From Onthophagus taurus (taxonomy: Eukaryota > Arthropoda > Insecta > Coleoptera > Scarabaeidae), in the NCBI RefSeq assembly GCF_036711975.1, contig NC_091967.1, positions 6,138,001 through 6,202,000 of the forward strand: a DNA stretch of 64,000 nucleotides, read 5' to 3'. The position numbers and the translations under genes are program-made. Positions 35,171 through 48,700 of this stretch are shown here, piece by piece. The notes under the pieces were generated by a model that did no database searches, was not told where the DNA came from, and was given only the letters and a program-made list of their open reading frames with translations. Within the stretch, counting starts at the first letter, position 1. Every line of letters begins with the position of its first letter.

Positions 35171-36447
35171 TTTTACATCGGAAAACGTGTCGCACGTATA
35201 AGGACATAATTAGTGTATTCCAGTTTGTTTGTATTCTCAGATGTGGTAAAGTTAATAAAAACGAAGTAGACAAAAAAATGCTACCTCTTTTTTAAAAATG
35301 AAATTGAGCCGATTCAAGAAAAATAACCATTTCAAATAGAAAATAACAAGGTTGTATTATGAATGTAAAAGGAGGGAATATAAGAATAACGGTTTTGAGC
35401 ATTTTGTTTCCTACAGACAACTCTAAAAAGGATTCCGCAGTGATTTCGGAACTGGATGCGTTCTCCGTTGGGAAATCAAAAGAAGCGAACGTGCTGAGTA
35501 GAACTTGTTATTGTAATTATAAATTTATAGAAGCTGAAATCATGAATATCGTTTATCCACGCCGAATAAAACATTTAAACCACCGTAGTAGCCAAGGATT
35601 AAGGGATTGTTTATCCTGAAATAACCAGATGTGAAATCGTATCGAATTAAGGGTTAACTTAATTTCTTTTATTGCAGTATTCATTTAAATCCGCTTCATG
35701 TAAATGGGTTATACGAAATCATAAAGTCGATATCACGCCATCGCTATGGCATGTTAGTTCATATTCTCGCATACGTAATATATTCCACCCCACGACATTC
35801 TCAGCAAATTAACTCTCACAGTGCATTGTGAAATATATTTCGAATGTGTTCAAGCAAAGTAGGAAACCGTGAAAATTACTTCAATGACACACGGAACGTA
35901 TTGCTACTTGTATTTATGTCAGTATTACATGGTTAGATACTATGCGCTAAATAAAGAAACATTTAAATAAAGATAAAGTTTAAAATAATAATAAAAGAAT
36001 ATAATTTATGCGAAATGGTAAATCTTAGAGAACAATTCCATTAATGTCTTGTGGAGAGCAAACTCGACGTATAAATTAAACATAAGCCAGTTAACGCAGT
36101 TAAACACAAAGTAGTTCACAGTAATATCAAAACAACAGATTTATGTAAACAAAAGTTTGAGATGTCGCATTAAAAATTAATAATATATTCATGGAAGTTT
36201 AAGTTGGTTATTGATGAAAGAAAAGTTTTAAATAGAGGGGGCTAAAAATATCATCTATTTACTTGCAGATGAAGGTGGTGCCTCTGTGGTTCAAGTTTAA
36301 CGACCAACTTATTGATAACAAGGCATACCTATAAGTGTCCCAGAGGAACAGAAAAATGTGCGAAGGGAAAAGAACAACTACTAAATGATGTAGTACTTCA
36401 AATGAATAGAACAAGGAAAAGAAGTTGTAGATAACAGATAGGGAATA

Positions 36448-36468
36448 GTCTCACTTTAATAGTGAGAC
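36448..36468. other. perfect short hairpin
   Basis: GTCTCACT and AGTGAGAC pair perfectly over 8 bases around the loop TTAAT. It is isolated from any gene and may be a remnant of a mobile element. Confidence 0.5.
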
Positions 36469-38723
36469 ATGGAGTTATTAGCAAAGTATTAAAAGGAACA
36501 AGAATCCACAAACTGTTGTACAAGATGACAAACTGCAAATGTGTTATAAAAGTACAAGAAAGTGATATACAAATTGAGAAAAATCGAGTTCGACATTCTC
36601 GAATTTCGGCAAATTTTCTTTTCTCTAAATCAAGTTGCGATTTTGAGCTACTAGGTCCTCCAGGTAGTTAGCAATTAGGATTTCAATTCATTCCAAGAGT
36701 CAGAGTTCCTTATTTTTTGAAAGATATATAAGCAAAAATAGTCCAGTCATCAAAAGACAGTTTATAATTTTCAGTTTTTGGAACTACGTTACTACTTGCT
36801 CCAAGATCAAGTTGGTGGACTAGACGTTCAAAAGATCCAGTATGAAAATCTAAATGGTAGCGTAAATATCTTTCAGCATTTTTTTTTGGCACAAGCTAAA
36901 ATCGATTCATCGGATTAAGTTATAATGTCACCTTTGAATGTAAAGGCTAAAATTTTCATCAAACTTATTTTTACATCCTCGAGTAACATAATGTACCAAA
37001 TATCAATAGTTGACGTTTTGACTGGTTTCATTAATTTCCGTCATGAAGCAATCGTTCGATCCCAACGCCATTTCATTTCTAAATCACATAGTTTTGTTAA
37101 AGCGATAACCCGTCGGCACGAGCGCGTTTCGAAACGCGTTCAGGCCCAGGACATGTCGATCGGTAAACATTGCATAATTAACTGCAGCAGAACACAACAA
37201 CTGGGTGCACCGAATTGCCCCTATAATTCAAAACGACACATACTTTTCATGCTCTATGTACCTATCCTGATACGTTGGTGTAGTACCGTTTATGGTTACT
37301 TTACAATATTTGTTGACAAATAGGTACAAAATAAAATAAATATTGTGGAAATTTATTATGGGTTGGAATAAATTGTGGAAATGTTTATACAATTTGTTTG
37401 CTTTTTATTTAAATTGATCAAAAAAAATTTAAGATATATATGTAGTGAGTGTTAGTTTAAATTTTTATTTCACATTTATCATTCATTTTAGCACGATATA
37501 AAAGAAATAATACATACTTTTGTTATCAAAGTCTTTGTTCACTACTTCGTAAAAAATTCAAAAAGCATTATTCCATATCAACAATATTTCCTGATTCATC
37601 AAGTGTGATTTTTATTATTGATTTCTTTAAATTTCAATTAAATTATATATTATAATATTCAAACAAATATCAATGATAATATATGTATATCTGACTCACC
37701 TATTGTAGGATATTTCTACTACAACTTTCTAGTCTTAACTTAACACAAACTATTTGGTGTTTGTCGTCTCACAACTATTATCACCGCGGGATAATTACAT
37801 ATAAATCACCTTGCAAATAAGTATAAACACGTGTTGTAAACCGAGCTGTTCAACGTCGAAAACTGAACTATTGCACTCCAACTAGTGAATATCGTTTTAT
37901 ATGGAAACTCCTTCTAAAACAACGCTCGTTTAAAACTAATTTAATCCGAAGATTGCGCTATGTTTATTATCAATTGCTACTTAACGACTGATAACATTAT
38001 TCTTTTCTATTCAGGACTGTGATTCTGGTCGTGGGTGTTATCGGTGATACGGAGACAAATATTTTTTTGTGAGGCGCCTAAAAACGGTTTGCACGAGCCT
38101 ATTTACTGATATTATTGGTTATAAATGCGTGAGTTCGATGTACCAAGAGCAAACAATTATTTGTCGACGGAGAAAGACGCTTTAATCTAAACACAATTCA
38201 TTGTTCGCTTGGTTGTTATGATACGGACTCATTGTTTGAATAGAATTTATCTATAACAAAAAATATGTATAAATTCACAATATGTTATTAGATTATTTTC
38301 CGTTGTTCGCGTTTATCTTTTGTTGCTAGATAAATGTGTTGATGTTTTAGGTAATTGAAACAATTTAGGAAATGAAAACATGATAAATAGGCAAAAAATT
38401 AAGTGCGCTTTAGAATAAATAGTTATAAATCATTACTTCAGACATAAAAATTCAAATAAAACTAAATATCAGTTAAGTGGTACTCGATTTATATTAGAAT
38501 AATGGGACTAATCTGAAAAAAATGATAAGTACACTTCGCAATTTCTTTGGAAAATTTTTCTTAGAATTTTAAATGTATTTTGTTTAATGGAGTAGTTAAC
38601 CTTGAAGTAATCAAACTTATTTGCTTAAAATACTTGGTGATTTTCTATTTTTTATGCTTAACAAAAATCTTTAATTAATACAATCTTGTATTAACTTATA
38701 AATAAAGTTTAAAAAAACCTTAT

Positions 38724-38818
38724 TTGATAAAGCCGAGGTGCTACAATGCGATTACTAGTTTCAAGGCGATATAAAATTAATCACAGAACCTCGTCCGCAA
38801 GCAACCTCGGCTTTATCA
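38724..38818. repeat. palindromic element, GGCCGCAAGC family, short copy
   Basis: The segment starts TGATAAAGCCGAGG and ends CCTCGGCTTTATCA, a perfect 14-base inverted repeat around a spacer of about 67 bases. It contains the family motifs CTACAATG and TCCGCAAGCAACCTCGGC. No coding capacity. It behaves like a small foldback or MITE-type element. Confidence 0.85.
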
Positions 38819-38839
38819 GGTGAAGTTGCAGATCTTTGA

Positions 38840-39061
38840 CTAATTAAGCCAAGGTCGCTTGTGGCCGAGGCGCTGCGACACCATGGCCAATTTCAACTTG
38901 ATATAATATTAATCACTAAGCCGAGGGTTAATTAGATTTACAATTTCACCTCATAAAGCCAAGATCGCTTGCGGCCGAGACGATACAACACGATAACCAG
39001 TTTCAGGTTGATACAATATTAATCATTGAGCCTCGGCCGCAAGCAACCTCGGCTTAATTAG
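38840..39061. repeat. palindromic element, GGCCGCAAGC family, long nested copy
   Basis: The left end CTAATTAAGCC continues into AAGGTCGCTTGTGGCCGAGG, and the right end is GGCCGCAAGCAACCTCGGCT followed by TAATTAG. The outer 34 bases form a nearly perfect inverted repeat with about four mismatches. A third internal arm (AAGCCAAGATCGCTTGCGGC) lies near 38967, so two elements are probably nested or fused. Other members lie at about 43785-43905 and 55214-55305. Confidence 0.85.
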
Positions 39062-42000
39062 TTAAAAGATCTATAACTTTACCCGATAAAACCGATGTTA
39101 TACGATCCTGTATAATTACAATTCCTAAAGATATCATTTAATGAGAATATTTTAAATTGATAAGAAATTATGTAAAATTACTTACAATTAAATTATATTA
39201 AAACAGTTGGTAATGACTAAAGTTGAAAAATTACAATTAAAAATGCAAACATTCATTTCTTTCTGGAAATTATTCAAATAACTTCCTCAACTCACTCATT
39301 GTCACGTTTTTTCACGAGAACGCTTGACGACTTCTTGAATTTTTAACCAACATTGATTAAATTTTAAAATTTTTAATTTTCGTGAAAAACATAATTTTGT
39401 TAAATAAATTTGCATAACTATTTGTATACAATTAAAGTTAAATTTTCCGTTTTTAACGTAACGTTTCGCTTTTTATTGGCCGATCTCCAAATTCGTATAA
39501 TTTTAAAGAGAAAATTGTGTCAGATGCACCTGGATTCTAACAGGAATTGATTGACCAATTACAAACTTAATTATAACACCATATTTTACATCAATTTATT
39601 TTGTATTATATAACAGGGAATGAGATGAAGTAATTCCACATAGTTAGATGAGAAACTTTACTAATTGTAAGTGAAACTATATAATTATTATAAATTGCAT
39701 TATTACCGCTAATGTTACTTTTCATTTTAGAATCTATTCTTGTTTTATTAGTGAATGATTACATAGTAAATTTAGGTCTCCTTTCAGGCTTATCGAAAAG
39801 TGTATCTCATTCAATTCTGAAACGCTGTGAGGTAAAATGGAGTCGAAATTTATTTAGTCGATACCGCTACTCGAGTACAATACATCTATCTACCTGCTTT
39901 CATGGTTACTCTAAATATTAAATGAAAAACTTTTTACTCCGATAAATTCTATTCGAAAATAAAGCTATTATGTAAATTTTTTAGAACATTTTAAAGGTTA
40001 AAAAAACTTTTGACCATGAATGTCTTAAATGTTCTCATATTGATCCCTTTTACGTTTTAGGTTGACGGGGTCAAAGAGCGATATAAAACCTCGACACGAC
40101 AGAAACCAATTATAAACGCATTACGTTCTAAATGTGTGATATGTTTTTGCACCCGTTTGGAGCTGTTCGTTATTCTCGGAAACTTGCTGGAAACTATAAC
40201 AGTAATATAAAGTGATAGTCGGTAATTGTTATATAAACACAGCGAAATTGTTTGCAGACGCAAAATGTTAGGTTATTGTTCAGGAATGGCTCTCAGCCAC
40301 CGTTTCCTTTCAATGAACCATTTTCTAGTTTATTATGTTTATAAACAACTTCTTTTATTCTATGGAACGTAATACTAATTAACAAGTCGTTATCGATATT
40401 ACATTGAGTTAAAAGAGAAATGTTTACAAAACAAAAACGCTTTTATGGAATTTTTTTTCTGCTTAATAGTTTATTAAATATAACGATTATTGTGTATTAA
40501 TCGTGATGTTTTGATGTTTACTTACATTCCAAAAATTAAATTTAAACCAGTTAGAAAGTTGTTTAAAATGAGTAAATATATTAACGATTTATTTCATTTT
40601 TTTTGTATTAATATTTTACAACCTATATACACAATAATAGTAAATAAAAGTACACCTATAGGAAATTGACTTTTATTTTCAATCTCGAAATCCTAGAACC
40701 TCAAACATTTATTATAATGCCCATTCGTTACAAATTCCAGCGGTAAAATACCTTTTAAAATCAATTCATTTACCATCACAAAGTTTATCAAAATGCCAGA
40801 AAACCGTGTTAAACCAAAATGGGATTAATTAATCTACTCTGACGTAGTAATTTTTCACCTGACGTGGAATTTTATGTTCGGAATTAATTTTTTTATGATA
40901 GTCTTATTTAAATATATTTGTTTCTAACTTATAACAAAATCTATAATATATTAAGTTTGATATCGAATCCCATGAGTAAAATAAAAAACCAATGTTATCA
41001 ACCACACTTTTCTATCTTTAATTCCATCTGTTCATTTTCTACTTAAAGAGGCCATTAAGGAAATAGAAATGTCTAGGAACAAGATTTAATATCAATTAGA
41101 ATACAACGACACATTAAACATTATAGATATATACGACGGTGATCCCAAGGTGATAATAAGAAGTATTAGTATCAACACAAGCCATGATACTATCTAACAC
41201 TAAAGAACATCTTGTTCTTCTATGGTGTCTTTCATCCACCATACCAGTTATTTGTGGTTTCTTCTTGCAATTGGCAACCAAGACCACCATTTGAGTGCTC
41301 CATCCTTCTCCCCAAGCCAATTGATAGGAATTTTGAGCCGCTGTATGAAAGGACGGTTACGGGATATCCAAGTCGTGTAAAGACTTCTGTATTTATGGGG
41401 ATACTGTCTGCTATATCTGTGAAGAGTTCATAGGGATGATTTTTCCTGAATTAGTTTTTGAGTTGAGTTGAAACATTTTGAGTACTAAGTGGATATGATA
41501 AGATGGTGACATTGTCACAAATGCAATTTTTTTAGGCATTCAAAGAATTCCTACTGTGTCATCAAATTTTGATATCATTAAGCTTGCGTGTTGGAAGCAG
41601 AACGGCAACTTTTAGTTAGTAGAGTGTTTGGATTCCTTCGCTATAGGAATTTGCATTAAGAACGTATACTTGAACACCCTCGCTGAAAATCCAATAAATC
41701 CCCTTTATGGACAGAACATGGTTCGCCGAGAATGGCAGGGTATGACAGACGCGGGAACAAGGAAATCTCAGGGTTCTAATCCCAGGCTAATAACATCATT
41801 TCGAGAGATTTTTTGCGAAGTATTATGCTTAGCGGGCAACTCCTCGTTGATTTTTCATTTCATACATCAAGCAAAAGTACGTTGTAAGCCAATTATTACC
41901 AGTCTAAGATGGATAAGTGGGATGGTAGTATTCGAAACAATTTATAGCTTCTAAGTTTTCTAAGATTTATATACAGCGAGAAATAAAAATTTTTGAAGAA

Positions 42001-43360
42001 GATATAGTAAGCAGTAAAAATGGCTTTTAATAAAAAATATATAAAAGTAAATAATTTCACGCGGTCGTTGTTCTTAGTCTCAGTCTTAAAGGTATGTTGA
42101 GGGAAGTAGGATCGATATACCCAACTAAATATATAACTTCCATATTTCAAAGCAAATTTCACATCGATCCGTTTCCTCGCTTCAAATAACCCATGAAATA
42201 AATCTTTTTAAACTTACATATTCTGGTGTAATATTTTTAATCCCAATATAAATTTAAAAAGATATATTTTAAATTGTTAATAAAGTCGCGTTTTATTTAT
42301 TTTGTTTTGTTTTGACCAAAAACCTATTCAAATAATTCAGTGCATAAAAGTGTGAATTTAATTTATCTTTTTATATTGCACAATTATTGAAGGTATACAA
42401 CATTGTGTGGTAAATCAATTATGAACGCTTTTAAATATGTACCATTGTTTTAAATATTTATTAGTGAAATCGATATTTGACCTGTTATTACAGGTTTATA
42501 TATTTGTAGATAGCTAGAATAATAGAGAATATTTAACAAAGTGGTATACTTAATGTTAATTTGGTTTATGTTTATTTTTAAACCGGAAAAGAAAGTAATT
42601 TATTAATTTTAACGGGAAACAGATAAGATGATAAGAAAAAAATAATAAATTTAGCTATCTTATAATAAACGAGTCACATGCAATTTGCGTTGACGTCTAA
42701 CGATAAACTTATAACAACTCTCTTTAAAAAAAAACGTTTTTTGTAGGTCACTAGTTAAAAATAGGTTTCACTCGAATTGTTTTTTTTTTAATTTACGATT
42801 CAATTGAAAAGCTAATAAAAAATATTGTTATCAGACTGTTAACACAGACATAAATAAAAATAAAAATGACTGAAAGTCGATTAAACATTAACGTAATTAA
42901 GAAAGTCTGTAGTAAATTCCTACGATATGATCACACCTGTAATTCATTATTAAATAATAAATTACAACAAGAGTTTGCTACATAAATGTTTTAATATATA
43001 TGTTAAAACATAAAAATTGTTATATCTAACTGATTTAAGTATTTTATTTTATTTCTTAATTAATTTGTTTTATAACCATTGCTATCTTACAAATATAGAA
43101 ATCGTACAATCAAATAATGTCTTAATTATCTGCTTATTAAGAGTCACGCGGATTCACTTTGACGTCTGCGGATAAATTTAATAATAATTTCTTACTAAAC
43201 ACAATTCGGCAATAATTACTTTATGGCATACTCAGATTAATATTTCTAATTCCCAATGTTTGATTTATGATTCAATACAGATATCGATACAAATATCTTT
43301 CCAATTCAAACAATAAAGTTCAACGATTAAAGTTGTAAACGAAAAAAAAAAATTAATCAT
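39062..43360. other. gene-poor intergenic stretch
   Basis: AT-rich DNA with no convincing gene. A 108-codon plus-strand frame at 41628-41954 overlaps less AT-rich DNA (41580-41900) that may be a decayed repeat, but it shows no protein motif. I see no RNA gene here. Confidence 0.45.
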
Positions 43361-43364
43361 CTAA

Positions 43365-44130
43365 AAATGTTGACAAATAATATATCTTTTTAAATTGAAC
43401 ATTTTATATGCACTGTCAATAAATGGAATGTAAAAATTTAGTATTTTTCGATTTCGAATATGTTTCCCTTTGTTTTTTCGAGTCAATTTTGTAGTTTGCT
43501 TTTGGTATATACAATGCATATTACATCCATATAACATTGAACAATACATCTTAGACCGCAAGCGAGCTCAACTTAATTAAATGCAATCTTCATTTTAAAT
43601 GAACCCTTATTAATTAATATATTTTTTAACATTAATTAAAAATTTTATTCTTCCCAAAACATATAACATTTTTAAACAATAATAAAGTCACATGGATACC
43701 ATTATTGGGGTCAGAAATGGCTGGTAGTTACGTTATTTTGCTACTCTACTTACAATAGTATGTAAACTATTACAGGAGTTCTGAGGTCGATTCCGGCCGA
43801 GGAGCTACAATACTTGCTACATAGACATGCAAGTGAGCTTAACATAAGGAACGAAGAGTAAAAGATTTTACCTTATTAAGCCGAGATCGCTTGCGACCAA
43901 AGCAGTATATTTGATACCACATCTCAAATTCGTCAAATTTAGACAATATACATTGTAGTTAAAGATTTTAACAAAGTAAAAATGTTGTCATAAAACATCA
44001 CATTTAGAATTGAATATTTTGTATGCACTTTCAATGAATGCAACGTAAAAATTTAAAACTTTACGATTTCGCGTATATTTCCATTTGTTTATTCGGGTCA
44101 ATTTTATAGGTCGCTCTTGGTATAAATATA
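43365..44130 (+). repeat. diverged direct repeat pair (~145 bp) flanking a palindromic-family fragment
   Basis: Blocks at 43365-43510 and 43981-44129 share, in order, AATGTTG, ATTTTATATGCACT/ATTTTGTATGCACT, GTAAAAATTTA, TTCGATTTCG/TACGATTTCG, TTTCCCTTTGTTTTTTCG/TTTCCATTTGTTTATTCG and a GTCAATTTT landmark. Between them, at about 43785-43905, are degenerate arms of the GGCCGCAAGC palindromic family (CCGGCCGAGGAGCTACAATA and AAGCCGAGATCGCTTGCGAC). Confidence 0.65.
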
Positions 44131-45539
44131 TTCAGTTTTATTCATGTCCTTCTCTTCCGAAGAACGTTACCCTACTTTTTCCCTATAAACTCCAAGTCTT
44201 CAGTTGACACATTTCCATCAAACGCGCGAAATTGGTTTCCTAACAACCGTTTCAGATCATGGTTACGATCTTTCTCGTTTTCCTAAGACATTATTTAAGC
44301 TGGTGATGCGTTTAAAAGGATCATGACAATAAAACGGGTGGTACAGCCTTTCAACTTGTTCTTTCTGGGTTGTTCTATTTTTAAATATAGTCGAAACGAC
44401 GAAGGACTTGTCGAGTGGTCGTTGTAAATAAAGCAAAGGTTGGGTTTTCGCCACACGCCGTGAATCTTTTTTAGAATGAAGTAGGTGTCTCCTTGGATGT
44501 ATCTTTATTTATTCACCAATTGTTTGACTATGCACTTGTGTGCGTTAGATAAGGAGAATAAATAAGTTGTTGTAGGTGTTAAATAGATATTTCTTTAGGA
44601 ATTTATTGTTTGTTATTTCTCAAGAACCACACCTTTTGGTGTCGATAAGGTAAGTAATCTCGTGAGTAGTTTGTAGGGTTAATTTATGCATTAGTGCTAA
44701 GAACAGCGGGTATATTAATCAACAAGAGGGCGTGAATCAATTATGTAATTACAACAGGTAAATTAACACAATAGCTGTTGGTCGGTTGAATTGGGGATAC
44801 ATAATTTAGGGATGAATTTCTAACCGAGGGTGATATTAAGGACAAACTACACGCAACCGAACGACAATGCGAGAACAATGAGGACTGGGTGAATAGCTGA
44901 GTTTTAATAAAATTAATAACATAATAAATTTAATGAGTAATTTTATTTTATGCAAACTACCCAATTTTAGAATAAATAGCCGCATTAGTTACAGTTATTT
45001 TCCACAGGTCATTGTTACTGTCTAAATACTTCCTTGATATATTTTCGCGATGTTGTAGCAATGAGAATCATGTTTAAGTGAGCCAAAAAGTTCTTTTTGG
45101 CAAAATGATTAAAACGTTGATGTTTGCCAACAAACGCATCAATCTATTGTACAATCGCTAACAATCATACCTCGGCTAACTACGTTTCATAGGAAAACTT
45201 CTTGGTCTTCTTTAAAAACACAAAACTTACCACCATCAAAAGTCAAAAGTACACCACAAATGTAGCGCAAAAAAAATCCAATCAAATAACGATATCATAC
45301 TCCCCCAATTTTTTTTTCAAGTACCGATCCAATCACTTTCAAAAAATAAGAGAAGCAAAAAGTCAATCAATCGCTCTTGATTTTCATAAAAAAGCTTCAA
45401 AATAGGGTAAATTAATATTATAACAAATTTTTATATCTAATTTAATTAGATTATAAAGACAATGAACTTCGATGTTATCGCCCACATGTTCCATTTATTA
45501 TTCACATTCAAATTAGAATTTTGAACACAATATTATGAA

Positions 45540-45770
45540 AAGTTTGTTGTCGGATGCGTGTTGTTGTTTTGCGCAGCACGCACGCGACTATTTCGTCGAA
45601 ACAAGGCACACACGTGACCAAAACTTGGACGCTTCACGTCGCGACGCCGATTTCGAATAGTTAAACTGTACGACCGACGCCCGACGTTGCCGCGATGGTT
45701 TTGGCGCTCCGATGAACTAAACACGACTTGACTACCTGGCGTCGCGACGTCGACGCGCAGGTCAACCAAA
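45540..45770. other. CpG-rich island
   Basis: A 230-base stretch dense in CG dinucleotides (GCACGCACGCGAC, GTCGCGACGCCG, GGCGTCGCGACGTCGACGCG) in very AT-rich surroundings. It opens a 78-codon minus-strand frame with no recognisable motif. A similar GTCGCGACGCC-bearing patch is at about 1430-1560. They may be related non-coding elements, a foreign insertion, or regulatory DNA. Confidence 0.4.
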
Positions 45771-48700
45771 AAATCTATTTGAAAATATGTAATATTAATT
45801 AAAAAAAATAATAATGTGGTGTGAATGTTTCATATATTCAGCTTTTTAATTATACTCGATTCCTAAAAACTTCTGAGATTAAATTGTTTAAAACAGTTTA
45901 CCTACGATAATTAAGGTGTCGATTAACAAAGATGTGTTATGAAGTTATGAAGTGGGAACTTGATGCTAGAATATGATTTTGACAAAATTTTTTAAAGTTA
46001 AAGCTTTGATGATCTAATGTAACAATTCTAATACAATGGCAAGTGAAGAGTTCAGATCTCATTCTCCAGTCAAGAGATTTTACACGAATTGTTGAACCAA
46101 TATTTATCGAGAGGTGTTATTTATATCAAGTCGTCTACATTTTCTTTAATCTAATTTAGTGTCATCATCTTTATTTATAATAGAATTCCTTAAAATTTCC
46201 TCATCCCATCGCAATAGCGTTCTAGTTTGTGTAAATTCGCTCAACCTCGCTCAATAACAGATTGCATTGTATAATTTCTAACTTGTTCGTACTAGTTTCA
46301 TATGAGAAGTAATTAAGAATGATCTACTTGTATGAAACGTATCTTAAGGGAAGTAATAGTGAAAATTTTTCTGTTACGGCCGAGAGGGCCACATTATATT
46401 ACTTACAAGGAGGCTGTCACGGAGTTTTCAAGCCAAGGTTGTAAAGTGACATGAATATATTCTCCCTTGTGATCTACTCCAAGAAGATTGTCTGGAAAAA
46501 GGCAAAACTTATCTTGATTTTTAATACCCATAGAATCTGCGAAAACACGACCTATCATTCATTTTTGAATTTAACATAAATTTTGTTTGTTGAAACATGA
46601 GAACATGAGCTGGGATTAGGCTGTCGTGAGGTTATTTTTAGGCTACTAATAACTAGTTGTTGTGGTAGTAATCCTACTTGAGACAAGAGGAACTCGATGT
46701 GAACCTATCATCTTTGGGATTATATCTGAATCCTATGATTTTCTTAGAGTTCCCTTGAGTACACAACAGAGAACTTTGGTATAACGCTAACCTCTTCCAG
46801 GGCTATACCTCTTATAATGCTATTCTAGTATAAATAAAGAACTTAGAATTAGGACCATGAAATTATCGACAGTAATCTTTTGGTCAACATTTTTTACCTG
46901 GACTACGACGTAAAGTCAATTTCAATTTATGGATTCACATACTAAATCATCTCAAGCAGCAATAGAAAATCCAAAATAGTAGCAAATGTTATTTACGGAA
47001 GACGTCGATTTACAGATTGAGCGTTATTGGAATTAGTTGATGAAGAGTTTACCCTCGACGAGCTGATTATAATGCAGCAACACAATGGTACGAAGAAGAA
47101 TCCATTTAATTCGCACAACCGAAAATAACCCAAACATTGCAAAATTGATAGAGGGTGATAACAGCAGATATAAATATGCACATGCGATATAGCATTATTA
47201 AGAAATTTTTAACTGAAATTATTTTTAAATTTAACTTTGTTTCTTTACAAAAATATCACTTTACACTTTGGTTAAACAATTATTTATCGCGTTCATTAAT
47301 TAATTTTAAAATTTCGTGATTATTAATTAGTATATCTAAAGAATGCGGATTAAAAACGCATTTGCATTAAAATATCGGGCGACTACGCCACATATCAAAT
47401 TATATTGAAAGTTACATTTTATGTGAGACAAAATGGTTTCTATGGAAATATGTTTTAGTATATTGCATCTTAAGTGAAATTCACTGTAGAGTTAAATAAA
47501 GCACCACTTTAGAAACATACTCTATATAAAACCATTTAATTCAAAACCATCTTATTTTGAATGAGTTGCAGTTCGTTTCGACTCGAATTAAACATCACGT
47601 GCAGTGGGAATTATTCTATTCCATTAATGAAAGTGGAGAATTTAGTATTAGCACTTAAAATTGCTACTCCATATTGTATTAAGATAATATTTCTACTCCT
47701 ATTATTCATTTTGATGTAGCTTTTTAATTAAATAGAGTGGTATACTAGATCCACACATCTTAATTACAATTTTATCTAATAATGAATGTGAAATGTTTAT
47801 TGAGACACATCATGTCATTAACTAATTTTATACCTTAATCTTTGTTTGAGTAAAGATAAGTTCCTAAAATTGTTATAATTGTTTATTACAATGAAACTTT
47901 TAGTAAACGTGATTCATACAGGAGGTTTTTGCGCTGAAAATTTATAGACCGTCGTGTGTTTGGAAGCATCTCAAAACACACAAAGGGATTTAAATTTGGA
48001 ATTCTTACAAATTAATTTGGCGACGTTTTCGGAATCGGTCAACCTTCAAATTTAAATTACTCATATCTGACAATTTTCTTTAACTAAATATAACTTTTTA
48101 TTAGTTTAATCGTATACTCACCACTTATAAGGAGAATCAAAAATAAATCTTCTTAAATCCTGAAATAAAAAAAAAATAGAAAATTAATGAAATGATTAAG
48201 GCAAAAAAATATTGTTAACATATATTATGTTAACCAGGTCTTGATAAAGAGTATTAACGTAATTGCTTATCTAGTGAGAGCGAAGTGGTTTAATTTTTAA
48301 CAAATTTATCACACTTGTGACTCCAGATATGAACTGCAACGTTACATTTATGACCCCAACATCAATCACTGTATTGTCCGTTATCATAGGATGGCAGAGA
48401 TATATTCTATTGCGGCACATCAAAGTGTAATTTAACATGGTAATCATTGCTAATGGTTTTATATAGATTAAGGTATTTTTTTAAGGATAACATTTTTCTC
48501 ATTAATCTTGGAGAAACGAGAACAAATTGAATTTCATTTAAAGAAAACGATTCCTTAAACATATTTTAACCGTGCAAGGAGATATAGGACCATAAAACCA
48601 CCTTGAATAAATTTGTTGAATCACCTCCATTTGATTTTATTGCTCGGCAAGATCTACGCAAACATTAAAAGGAATCGATTGAAACGCTTTTTTACTGCAC

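Larger units (their letters stand above)
33481..38720. other. gene-poor intergenic stretch
   Basis: No gene is recognised. A plus-strand TATATAAA-type box at about 34629 lies just upstream of a GC-rich stretch (GCGCGAGCGGCCGATGACG), but no open frame follows. The segment 34840-35170 is clearly less AT-rich and CpG-bearing, in the style of conserved regulatory DNA. A perfect 8-bp-stem hairpin (GTCTCACT, loop TTAAT, AGTGAGAC) is at 36448-36468. A 132-codon open frame at 36925-37323 (+) has no recognisable motif and is probably spurious. Confidence 0.5.

Noticed and set aside
36925-37323. 132-codon open frame on the plus strand
   Set aside because: No recognisable domain, repeats or splice context; the composition fits a chance frame in a slightly GC-richer patch.
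41628-41954. 108-codon plus-strand frame and a tRNA-like T-arm (AGGGTTCTAATCCCAG) at about 41773-41788
   Set aside because: The B-box has a mismatch at the conserved purine, no acceptor stem or A-box lies at the right distance, and the frame has no protein motif.
46000-47200. Possible decayed retroelement from mixed composition and a 62-codon minus-strand frame
   Set aside because: Translation by eye in several frames gave no reverse transcriptase, integrase or gag-like motif.
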